Source: Terriglobia bacterium (GTDB lineage: Bacteria > Acidobacteriota > Terriglobia > UBA7540). From it: 12,283 bases of DNA. A model generated the notes under the pieces. That model saw nothing but the letters and a program-made list of their open reading frames with translations, searched no databases and was not told the origin of the DNA. The position numbers were made by a program, and so were the translations under genes. Shown here one piece after another: positions 6,523 to 12,283 of the stretch (its first letter is position 1; every line of letters begins with the position of its first letter). The stretch lies in NCBI GenBank assembly GCA_030049455.1, contig JASIKV010000197.1:1-12283 (forward strand), written 5' to 3'.

Positions 6523-7506
6523 ATGGCGCAGTCCAATGAGGAAATCAAGGTTGGAGTGGTGGTGGCCATCAGCGCCGCGCTGTTTCTGGGGGCGCTGATC
6601 TTCGTGGGCGGGGTCAACGTCTTCCGTAAACAGAAGGCGCAGTACACCACCTACTTCAAATTCGCCGGCGGGCTGGAGCCCGGCAGCGTGGTGCGCTTTG
6701 GCGGTCTGAAGGTGGGAGTCGTCAAGACCGCCGCGCTGGACCCCGGAGACAACACGCGCGTGCGGATGACCGTGGAGGTTGACCACAACATTCCCATTCG
6801 GACCAATTCGAAGGCGCGGATTTCCTCGCTTGGCTTCCTGGGAGAAAACTATCTGGAAATTTCGGCGGGCACGCGCGACGCCGCCCTGCTGCCCGCCGGA
6901 AGCGAGATTCCCTCCGTCGAGATTGTGCAGATTTCCGATGTCTTCAACAATGTGAACAATATCACGGTGAACGCCACCAAGCTGGTCAACGACCTGGACG
7001 ACCGCGTCCTTTCACTTTCCGACAACGCCAATTTGCTGATTCACAATTTGAACGGCGTCGTCAGCCCGGAGAACAAGGACCACTTCAGTTCGGTCCTGGC
7101 CAATTCCGACGACATGCTGAAGGAGTCGCGGCCGCACCTGGAAAAGACCATCACCAATCTGGAAGCGGCGAGCGGCAAAGTGGCTCCCACGATCGACAAT
7201 GTGAACGGCACGATCGGCCGCGCCGACAAACTGACCGGCCACCTGGACGAAGTCATTGAGGAAAACCGCCAGCAACTTCACGACACGCTGGTGCGCCTGC
7301 AGGCGTCACTTGCCGACGCGCAGAAGATGATCAACAACCTGGACGATACGCTGGGGTCCAATCGCGAGAACCTGGATGAGACTCTGGAAAACATCCGGGT
7401 TTCCAGCGAAAACCTGAAGGAACTGACCGACACCCTGAAACAACGCCCCTACAGCCTGATTCGAATCAAATCGGAAAAGGATCGCGTGCCGCCCACGGGA
7501 AAGTGA
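6523..7506 (+). CDS. mlaD: MlaD-like MCE domain protein (lipid-binding transporter subunit)
   Basis: This is the periplasmic, membrane-anchored MCE subunit that forms the hydrophobic ring conducting lipids. It has 327 residues from ATG 6523. There is one transmembrane segment (about residues 9-29, VGVVVAISAALFLGALIFVGG region), then an MCE domain (about 39-116) with YFKFAGGLEPGSVVRFGGLKVG split over 44-65 and SLGFLGENYLEIS at 102-114. A long helical region follows (about 140-310), rich in Asn/Asp/Leu repeats, ending in RPYSLIRIK, a tail typical of this MCE class. GTG at 6514 is an alternative start; both have GAGG 8 nt upstream. The protein is longer than E. coli MlaD (about 183 residues), so the helical tail may span more of the periplasm. 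Confidence 0.93.
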   Translation: MAQSNEEIKVGVVVAISAALFLGALIFVGGVNVFRKQKAQYTTYFKFAGGLEPGSVVRFGGLKVGVVKTAALDPGDNTRVRMTVEVDHNIPIRTNSKARISSLGFLGENYLEISAGTRDAALLPAGSEIPSVEIVQISDVFNNVNNITVNATKLVNDLDDRVLSLSDNANLLIHNLNGVVSPENKDHFSSVLANSDDMLKESRPHLEKTITNLEAASGKVAPTIDNVNGTIGRADKLTGHLDEVIEENRQQLHDTLVRLQASLADAQKMINNLDDTLGSNRENLDETLENIRVSSENLKELTDTLKQRPYSLIRIKSEKDRVPPTGK

Positions 7507-7528
7507 GTACCGCGTGGCTCACCTTTCC
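7498..7528. terminator. Bidirectional hairpin across the convergent mlaD and HAD stop codons
   Basis: Arms at 7498-7507 and 7518-7528 pair as GGAAAG-TGAG with CTCA-CCTTTCC with one bulged base; the loop is 10 nt. The mlaD stop TGA (7504-7506) lies in one arm and the stop of the minus-strand phosphatase (7519-7521) in the other. There is no long T-run on either side, so terminator function is inferred from position. Confidence 0.45.
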
Positions 7529-8355
7529 GTTTGGGCAAGCGCCGGCACGGGCTGTGGGATAATGGTCAGCCAGTCGGCCCGCACCCGGTCCCATTCCTGA
7601 ATGAACAGCCCCTGCGCTTCAAAGAACGTGCGGATGCGCGCGGTGTCCCAGCCGGCAATTTCTTCAAGAATGGGAACCATGATGCTCAGGGCGTCGTCGC
7701 TGAGCACGGTTCGCTTGGCGATGGGAGCAATGTGCCGCGACTGCGAAACCGCGATGGTGAACCCCTCGCGCCGGTTCACGTGCAGCATGACGTGAATATC
7801 GGAGCCGCCGTCGCCCACGTACAGAATCCGTTCGGGAGCCACCTGAAGTTTCTTCTGTAAATCGTCCAGCACGGCCACTTTGCCGTATCCCGCGTTCACG
7901 CGAATAATGGATTCCACCTGTCCCGCGCCGTTGTACTGGAACTGCGCGCCGTGGATGTGATCGGCAGGAATGATGTCTTGAAGCGCCGCCTCAATCACTT
8001 CCTGCGGCGCGGCGGAAACCACGTGGAAATCGAATCGATATCCGGGAACGGCGTGTGCAAGCAATTCCGAAAGCTGGCGGATGTTTTTCTTCAGCCGAAG
8101 GCTTTTGCCCGCCTGGGCCAGATGCTCTTTGCGCACGTTGGCGCGGTAATCGGAGTCGTGGAGCAACAAATAGCAGAGTTCCCCACCTTGCTGGACAAGA
8201 TTCTGCGTAGCCAGCATCGCCACCTTGGCTTCAAAGATCCTGGCGGGAATCCCCGCCAGTTCGCTCAGCACCAGGCCGGAGTCATGGAAGCTCAAGGTCT
8301 GGTCAAAATCGCTTGCCAAAAGATACTGCTTCACCAATGGAATCGAAGCTTGCAT
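7519..8355 (-). CDS. HAD-superfamily phosphatase (SerB/PHOSPHO1-like)
   Basis: This 278-residue haloacid dehalogenase-type phosphatase has a complete active site. Motif I is DFDQT (Asp16 nucleophile, Asp18 acid/base), motif II Ser114 in FHVVSAAP, motif III Lys159 in GYGKVAVLD, and motif IV GDGGSD (181-186). The helical cap between motifs I and II (about 25-100) fits the C1-type cap of phosphoserine phosphatase-like enzymes. The substrate cannot be read from the sequence; phosphoserine, phosphocholine/phosphoethanolamine or another small phosphomonoester are candidates. The start ATG at 8355 has GGGAGG at 8362-8367, 6 nt upstream. It is convergent with mlaD, with only 12 nt between the stops. 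No signal peptide is visible, so it should be cytoplasmic. Confidence 0.85.
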   Translation of the reverse strand: MQASIPLVKQYLLASDFDQTLSFHDSGLVLSELAGIPARIFEAKVAMLATQNLVQQGGELCYLLLHDSDYRANVRKEHLAQAGKSLRLKKNIRQLSELLAHAVPGYRFDFHVVSAAPQEVIEAALQDIIPADHIHGAQFQYNGAGQVESIIRVNAGYGKVAVLDDLQKKLQVAPERILYVGDGGSDIHVMLHVNRREGFTIAVSQSRHIAPIAKRTVLSDDALSIMVPILEEIAGWDTARIRTFFEAQGLFIQEWDRVRADWLTIIPQPVPALAQTER

Positions 8356-8450
8356 AAATGACCTCCCACTCTCGTAGTCTGTGCCATCCTGGCTACGTCC
8401 GATGTTCAGATTCGATGAAAATTTGATGACGGAGCGATTATCTGTTTGAA

Positions 8451-8492
8451 CCCATGTTCGAATGGGAATGACAGGTGGAAAAATTCCACCTG
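8451..8492. promoter_or_regulatory. Two adjacent palindromes, candidate operators or terminator
   Basis: CCCAT at 8451-8455 pairs with ATGGG at 8462-8466 (6-nt spacer GTTCGA). Five bases on, CAGGTGGAA at 8472-8480 is a perfect 9-bp inverted repeat with TTCCACCTG at 8484-8492, separated by AAA. They lie about 100 nt upstream of the HAD gene start. The tight spacing of the second looks like a dimeric repressor site or a strong hairpin. No T-run follows on either strand. Confidence 0.4.
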
Positions 8493-8787
8493 CTCGCGCC
8501 GCGGCAAGGGAAAACGAATGCTGTGGGCCGGTTCATATCTTTTCGTGGATGCTTCATCGCAACTTCAACTTTAGCGCGACACCCACAATACCGTCCAATC
8601 GATTGATTTTATGAGCCCTATAAGAGCAGCTAACTCCTCTAGGCTGAAGACGGTAGGCCGAAACAGGCCTGCACCAAGCTGCGCGCGCAAGCGTGAAATT
8701 TCCATTACATTTAAAAGTTCTTGTCGAGGTAAAAACCGATTGTGATAGCATTTTGAGTTTGTAATAACTTGAACGCCCTGGATGGGG

Positions 8788-8799
8788 TGTTCGCGAACA
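8788..8799. promoter_or_regulatory. 12-bp perfect palindrome TGTTCGCGAACA upstream of the hydrolase
   Basis: This exact palindrome lies 16 nt before the ATG of the alpha/beta hydrolase, where a repressor could block transcription or translation initiation. The half-site TGTTCG resembles several helix-turn-helix regulator sites, but no regulator gene is nearby to assign it to. Confidence 0.35.
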
Positions 8800-8815
8800 G
8801 AGACGAATCAGAAGC

Positions 8816-9763
8816 ATGGCGCGTCGACGAGGTTTAGCGGTTGCGGGCCCCTCCAGAATCTCAGGGCAACTTGTCCTCCGCATTGGCCTGTGGGTAGCCA
8901 TCCTTGTGGTCGCCATCTTCCTGGCGCTGGCGGGGGTGGGTGCGGGATTGACCTATTACGTGACTTCCCAAACCAACACGGTGGAATCCGTCACACCGCA
9001 GACCTATCTCTTGAGCAGCTACATTTCGCTGAGCTTCACCGACGCGGCGGGAGGCGAGCACGACGGCTGGCTGCTGCTCGGATTGCGCGGCGCGCCGGTC
9101 ATCATCCTGTGTCACGGGTATGATTCCAATCGCTCCGATCTCCTCTCGCTCGGCAGCATCCTGCGCGATAACCATTACAACGTTTATATTTTCAATTTCC
9201 AGGGACCCAAGACCAAGGAGAATCGCTCGAACCTCGGTCCGCGGCAGGCATCCGATCTGATGTTCGCGATCGACACGGTAACCAAGCAACCCGACGTTAA
9301 CCCCAATCGGGTCGGATTGTTCGGTACGTCGGTGGGGGGATATGCCGCCCTCGTGGCCGCCGAGCAGAGTCCCAAAGTTAAGGCCCTGGTGGTGGACACC
9401 GCCTATTCGACCCCTGAGCTGATGTTTGATTCGAAAATTGAAAGCCTGCTGGGAGGCTCCAGCGGTTTGTTCCATGTGCTGACCGATACGGAGTTTCACC
9501 TGGCCTCGATGGGGAGCGGCAATTACGATATGCCCGGCAACCTGTCGAAGCTGGCCGACATGCCCAAGCTTTTCATTTCCGGGCGCGACGATGCCGCGCT
9601 CTCGGCAATGACCGAGAGTCTTTTCAACCAGGCCCCGCAGCCCAAACAGTTGCGGTTGATGGATCACAGTGGGGGCGGATTGACGTCCGAGTCCGAGAAA
9701 AAGGAATACGAAAACCAGATCCTCAATTTTTTCCTCCAATCGCTTTCTCTCCGCGCCGATTGA
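8816..9763 (+). CDS. Membrane-anchored alpha/beta hydrolase
   Basis: This 315-residue protein has a basic N-terminus (MARRRGLAVAG), one transmembrane segment (about residues 20-48, LWVAILVVAIFLALAGVGAG) and an alpha/beta hydrolase domain in the periplasm or at the membrane face. The oxyanion region is CHGYDSNRSD (about 99-108); the nucleophile elbow is GTSVGG with Ser172; the likely acid is in SGRDDAA (about 254-260) and the likely histidine in LMDHSGGG (about 280-287). It resembles the bacterial peptidase/esterase-like hydrolases annotated as S9- or DUF-type hydrolases; the substrate is unknown. It lies 80 nt upstream of an LpxL-like acyltransferase gene, in the same direction, so a lipid substrate is plausible but only inferred. 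The ribosome-binding site is weak. Confidence 0.85.
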   Translation: MARRRGLAVAGPSRISGQLVLRIGLWVAILVVAIFLALAGVGAGLTYYVTSQTNTVESVTPQTYLLSSYISLSFTDAAGGEHDGWLLLGLRGAPVIILCHGYDSNRSDLLSLGSILRDNHYNVYIFNFQGPKTKENRSNLGPRQASDLMFAIDTVTKQPDVNPNRVGLFGTSVGGYAALVAAEQSPKVKALVVDTAYSTPELMFDSKIESLLGGSSGLFHVLTDTEFHLASMGSGNYDMPGNLSKLADMPKLFISGRDDAALSAMTESLFNQAPQPKQLRLMDHSGGGLTSESEKKEYENQILNFFLQSLSLRAD

Positions 9764-9843
9764 TCGCGGCGCGCAATCGCGAACTCGGCTGGCAAATCTG
9801 TTGAAGGGGAGTTCAGGAAATCTTCGAAACATCCGAGCAACGA

Positions 9844-10821
9844 ATGAAGCCCGCCGTGGCTGAAGACCGCTCTCTATCCGCGCCGGCAGAGCAAGCTGCG
9901 CCGCACCCGCATCTATCCTCCCGTCAACGCCTGCAATACTGGGCCGCGGCAGGAGCGTTGAAGATACTCGGCTGGATGCCCCATAAACTCGCGCGCCTGG
10001 TCTGCTCCCTGCTGGCGGGTCTCAGCTACTGGCTTTGGCCGCGCCTGCGAAGAGTGGGACTTTTCAATCTCCGCCTGGCCTTTCCGGACTGGACGGAGCG
10101 CCGGCGCCGGCGCGTCATCTTCGGCCTCTTTCAGAATTTCGGCCGCATGCTGGCCGACTTCGCTCACTTCCCCCGCTGGAATCGCAGCAACATTGAGAGC
10201 CTGATTATTTACGACGGATTTGAGAATTATGCGCAAGCCCAAAGCCAGGGCCACGGCGTCTTCTTCCTTACCGCACACTTCGGCAACTGGGAATTGGGGT
10301 CCTTCGCTCACGGTGTGTACGGATACCCCTGCCATTTCGTGGTGCGCCAGATGGACAATCCCCTTCTCGATGAATTCATCAATCGCTACCGCTGCCTGAG
10401 CGGCGGCAAGGCCATCGAGAAAGGTGAATTCGCGCGCGGGGTTCTGCGCGCCTTCGCGCAAGGCCACGCGGTGGGAGTGCTTTCCGACCAGAACATGCTC
10501 CCCTTTGAAGGCGCGTTCGTCGATTTCTTCGGGCGGCCGGCGTGTACCACCACGGGGCCCGCTCGCGTGGCGCGAAAAACCGGCGCCGCCGTCATTCTCG
10601 GGCTGGTGATCTGGGACAAAAAGCTGAAGAAGTACCGCCTGCGCTTCGACCCCGTGGAGTGGATCAAACGCGATGACCCCGAGGAAGAAATTCTGGCCAA
10701 TACGGCGAACTTCACCCGCCGGATTGAGGATTATGTGCGCCGCTACCCCGACCAGTGGCTTTGGGTCCACCGGCGATGGAAAACCCGGCCGCCCGGTGAA
10801 CCACCCCTGTACCCCTTCTGA
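9844..10821 (+). CDS. Lysophospholipid/lauroyl acyltransferase (LpxL/HtrB family)
   Basis: This 325-residue member of the LpxL/LpxM/HtrB family transfers a secondary acyl chain to lipid A precursors, or to a related glycolipid, at the inner membrane. An extended N-terminus (about 28 residues, Ala/Pro rich) precedes a hydrophobic anchor (about 35-66). The catalytic motif H-X4-E is His145 to Glu150 in TAHFGNWELG. Other family blocks are GVLSDQNM (substrate-binding region), FFGRPACTTTGPARVARKTGA, and the C-terminal DQWLWVHRRWKTRP. The length is near the usual 300 or so. The start ATG 9844 has only a weak purine run before it. Lying between a hydrolase gene and lpxD, it supports a lipid A role. 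Which acyl chain or position is used cannot be told. Confidence 0.92.
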   Translation: MKPAVAEDRSLSAPAEQAAPHPHLSSRQRLQYWAAAGALKILGWMPHKLARLVCSLLAGLSYWLWPRLRRVGLFNLRLAFPDWTERRRRRVIFGLFQNFGRMLADFAHFPRWNRSNIESLIIYDGFENYAQAQSQGHGVFFLTAHFGNWELGSFAHGVYGYPCHFVVRQMDNPLLDEFINRYRCLSGGKAIEKGEFARGVLRAFAQGHAVGVLSDQNMLPFEGAFVDFFGRPACTTTGPARVARKTGAAVILGLVIWDKKLKKYRLRFDPVEWIKRDDPEEEILANTANFTRRIEDYVRRYPDQWLWVHRRWKTRPPGEPPLYPF

Positions 10822-10823
10822 CC

Positions 10824-10975
10824 GAAACTCGAAATTCGAAACTGGAAACTCGACAATCGCTGTGACCCGCGAGTTTCGGTAGTATGGTGAAAGCGGGTTG
10901 CTGATTGTCCGCCTCACCAGCGTGGAATCGGCACGCGCTCAAGTTTCCAGTTTCTAACTCCGAGTTTCCGTTTTT
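10824..10975. repeat. Inverted 7-bp repeat arrays between the acyltransferase gene and lpxD
   Basis: Four 7-bp units at 10824-10851 (GAAACTC, GAAATTC, GAAACTG, GAAACTC) face a degenerate inverted array at 10941-10975 with units AAGTTTC, CAGTTTC and GAGTTTC. Together they form long imperfect arms around an 89-nt core that holds a further hairpin, ACCCGC at 10865-10870 against GCGGGT at 10893-10898. This stretch makes up nearly all of the 171-bp spacer. No separate gene is visible here. Confidence 0.6.
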
Positions 10976-10992
10976 TCCGAGAGAGGCCAATC

Positions 10993-12015
10993 ATGAAAGT
11001 CTCCGAAATCGCATCATTATTGAGAGTCTCTGCAGCCGGTGACCTTGACCGTGAAATTCACGGTGTGGCGGCATTAGAGACCGCCGGGCCGGCCGACGTG
11101 GCATTCGTGGAAAGCGCGAAATCGCTCGACCAGGCTAACGACTCGCGCGCCGGATGCCTGCTGGTGCCGGAGGGCGCAATCCTGCCGGGAAAAACGACTG
11201 TGGCGGTGCCCAACCCCAAGCTCGCGCTCATTCGCATCGCGGCAGCTTTGAACCCGCCTGCCGCGCATCCGCCCGGAATTCATCCGAGTGCCGTGGTAGC
11301 TCCAGACGCGGAGCTTGCCTCGGACTGCTCGGTGGGCGCCAATGCCGTGATTGAGAGCGGAGCAAGCATCGGCGCAGGAACAAGGATTTCCCCGGGAGTG
11401 TACGTTGGCCAGGGTGTGCAGATTGGCGCCAACTGCACTCTACATCCCAACGTCACGGTCTATTCCGGCGCGCAGATTGGCGACCGCGTCACCCTGCACT
11501 CGGGAGTCGTGGTCGGGTCCGACGGTTTCGGATACGTTTTTGCCGAGGGACGGCACGTAAAATTTCCGCAGCTCGGTAAGATTATCATTGAAGACGACGT
11601 GGAAATCGGCAGCAATACCACACTCGACCGCGGCTCACTGGGCACAACGGTCATCGGCGAGGGAACGAAAATCGACAACCTTGTGCAAATAGCTCACAAC
11701 GTCAGGATCGGCCGCCATTGCATCATCGTTTCGCAGACGGGAATTTCCGGCGGCGCGGAGGTGGGCGATTACGTGGTGATGGCCGGCCAGGTGGGCGTGG
11801 GCGAGCGCGCGCACATTCAGGACCGCGTCATCGTCGGCGGACAGGCCGGTGTTTTGCCGGGGAAAATCGTGCGCAGCGGCTCCGTGGTTTGGGGAACCCC
11901 CTGCCGCCCCATGAGCGAGTTCAAGAAAACAACCGCGCGGCTGGCGCGGCTTGATGCCCTGGCGGAAAAAGTTCAGATCCTCGGCGCGCAAATGGCCAAA
12001 CTTTCGAGCGGATAG
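10993..12015 (+). CDS. lpxD: UDP-3-O-acylglucosamine N-acyltransferase
   Basis: This enzyme catalyses the third step of lipid A synthesis, adding an N-linked hydroxyacyl chain from acyl-ACP to UDP-3-O-acylglucosamine in the cytoplasm. It has 340 residues, the usual length. An N-terminal uridine-binding domain (about 1-100, starting MKVSEIASLL and with GPADVAFVESAK) is followed by a left-handed beta-helix of hexapeptide repeats (about 105-300; PGIHPSAVVAPDAEL, ASIGAGTRISPGVYVGQG, VVGSDGFGYVF). The catalytic His235 sits in QIAHNVRIG. A C-terminal helix (about 305-340) completes the trimer-forming fold. The start ATG 10993 has GAGAGG 6 nt upstream. It follows the LpxL-like gene, from which it is separated by a repeat array, so it may have its own promoter. 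The neighbours lpxA, lpxB and fabZ are not in the window. Confidence 0.97.
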   Translation: MKVSEIASLLRVSAAGDLDREIHGVAALETAGPADVAFVESAKSLDQANDSRAGCLLVPEGAILPGKTTVAVPNPKLALIRIAAALNPPAAHPPGIHPSAVVAPDAELASDCSVGANAVIESGASIGAGTRISPGVYVGQGVQIGANCTLHPNVTVYSGAQIGDRVTLHSGVVVGSDGFGYVFAEGRHVKFPQLGKIIIEDDVEIGSNTTLDRGSLGTTVIGEGTKIDNLVQIAHNVRIGRHCIIVSQTGISGGAEVGDYVVMAGQVGVGERAHIQDRVIVGGQAGVLPGKIVRSGSVVWGTPCRPMSEFKKTTARLARLDALAEKVQILGAQMAKLSSG

Positions 12016-12023
12016 CCCGGATT

Positions 12024-12053
12024 GCGCGAACTCCGGAAGTTGGGAGCTTGCGC
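12024..12053 (+). terminator. Hairpin immediately after lpxD
   Basis: GCGCGAACTCC at 12024-12034 pairs with GGAGCTTGCGC at 12043-12053 apart from one mismatch and one G-T pair, with an 8-nt loop. It begins 9 nt after the lpxD stop. There is no T-run, so this is a probable but not classical terminator. Confidence 0.4.
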
Positions 12054-12114
12054 CAACCCCACTGCCCACTCCCGCAGCCACAAGAGCAATCGATTCGATT
12101 AGATCCATACCAGG

Positions 12115-12249
12115 TTACTTGCAACGAATAATGTCAATGATTTCTCGCAATGTCCGTACGAAAAACCAAATGGCAAAAGTAGCAATTTCTGCGATTGGCA
12201 TCACCCAGTGGAAGAGGAATTTTTCGAGCCCATCAGGATTCATAGGCAT
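12115..12249 (-). CDS. Small single-span membrane protein (44 residues)
   Basis: This is a short open frame read leftward from ATG at 12249 to TAA at 12117-12115. The protein starts MPMNPDGLEKFLFHW, has a hydrophobic stretch at about residues 15-34 (WVMPIAEIATFAIWFFVRTL) and ends in a basic tail with IIRCK. A strong Shine-Dalgarno site, GGAGG at 12255-12259, lies 5 nt upstream. Codon use is less GC-rich than in the neighbouring genes. I do not recognise the family. It is convergent with lpxD. It could be a real small membrane protein, perhaps linked to a gene beyond the right edge; the ribosome-binding site and the clean transmembrane segment are the main support. Confidence 0.6.
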   Translation of the reverse strand: MPMNPDGLEKFLFHWVMPIAEIATFAIWFFVRTLREIIDIIRCK

Positions 12250-12283
12250 TTGACCCTCCACCTATATCCCAATAGTCGATTTC

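Larger units (their letters stand above)
8356..8815. other. 460-bp intergenic region between divergent genes, with palindromes
   Basis: The region separates the minus-strand HAD phosphatase from the plus-strand hydrolase and should hold both promoters. Apart from the palindromes listed separately (8451-8466, 8472-8492, 8788-8799) there is a small stem AGGCC/GGCCT around 8652-8667. The stretch 8680-8780 is more AT-rich than its neighbours. I found no convincing -35/-10 pair, tRNA, known riboswitch core or coding sequence with a ribosome-binding site. Confidence 0.5.

Noticed and set aside
5659..6786. Long open frame of 375 codons on the minus strand, antisense to mlaF and mlaD
   Set aside because: It lies opposite well-conserved ABC ATPase and MCE genes, its protein is His/Gln/Arg-rich without domains, and it is explained by GC-rich codon bias on the coding strand.
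8620..8700. Possible cyclic-di-GMP-type riboswitch because of the GACGGTAGGCCGAAAC stretch
   Set aside because: Only a short stem is visible and the conserved core elements of that riboswitch class are missing.
8611..8745. 44-codon plus-strand frame in the 8356-8815 spacer starting MSPIRAANSS
   Set aside because: There is no ribosome-binding site before the ATG, and its basic, low-complexity product looks like chance.
8788..8799. LexA/SOS box reading of the TGTTCGCGAACA palindrome
   Set aside because: The arrangement GTTC-GC-GAAC does not match the SOS box layouts I know (such as CGAAC-N4-GTTCG or GTTC-N7-GTTC), and the downstream gene is not a DNA repair gene.
9913..10917. 334-codon minus-strand frame antisense to the acyltransferase gene
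   Set aside because: It is a shadow of the LpxL-like gene, whose motifs are intact on the plus strand; no domain or ribosome-binding site supports the antisense frame.

Overview
This is a GC-rich chromosomal window from a Gram-negative (diderm) bacterium. The evidence for a diderm is lpxD, an LpxL-type lipid A acyltransferase and an MCE (Mla-type) lipid transport operon. The split glycine decarboxylase (gcvPA type), the permease-ATPase-MCE gene order and the GC-rich palindromic spacers fit an Acidobacteriota-like soil organism. That assignment is inference from style, not from a marker gene. No phage, plasmid, CRISPR, rRNA or tRNA genes were seen.

Layout. (1) Positions 1-2541, minus strand: a glycine cleavage operon gcvT-gcvH-gcvPA, with gcvPA running off the left edge. 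(2) Positions 2542-2912: a spacer with a structured gcvT leader and a 137-bp MITE-like element that has 21-bp terminal inverted repeats, internal hairpins and an 8-bp flanking direct repeat. (3) Positions 2913-3659: two divergent small genes, an unrecognised protein (minus) whose N-terminus may lie in another frame, and a nine-cysteine zinc-ribbon-like microprotein (plus). (4) Positions 3844-4618, plus: an overlapping pair, an RsbW-like HATPase and a STAS anti-anti-sigma protein, i.e. a partner-switch module. (5) Positions 4619-4879: a spacer filled by a palindromic repeat element. (6) Positions 4880-7506, plus: mlaE-, mlaF- and mlaD-like genes for an ABC/MCE phospholipid transporter. (7) Positions 7519-8355, minus: a convergent HAD phosphatase, with both stop codons inside one hairpin. 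(8) Positions 8356-8815: an intergenic region with several palindromes. (9) Positions 8816-12015, plus: a membrane-anchored alpha/beta hydrolase, an LpxL-like acyltransferase and lpxD. (10) Positions 12115-12249, minus: a probable 44-residue single-span membrane protein with a strong ribosome-binding site.

The centre and right of the window are about the outer membrane: lipid transport (mla genes), lipid A acylation (lpxD, lpxL-like) and possibly lipid hydrolysis. The left is one-carbon metabolism. The most unusual features are non-coding: short arrays of 7-bp repeat units in several spacers (clearest at 4844-4878, 6481-6515 and 10824-10851), two kinds of palindromic elements, and a possible coupling of a STAS/HATPase partner switch to an MCE transporter.
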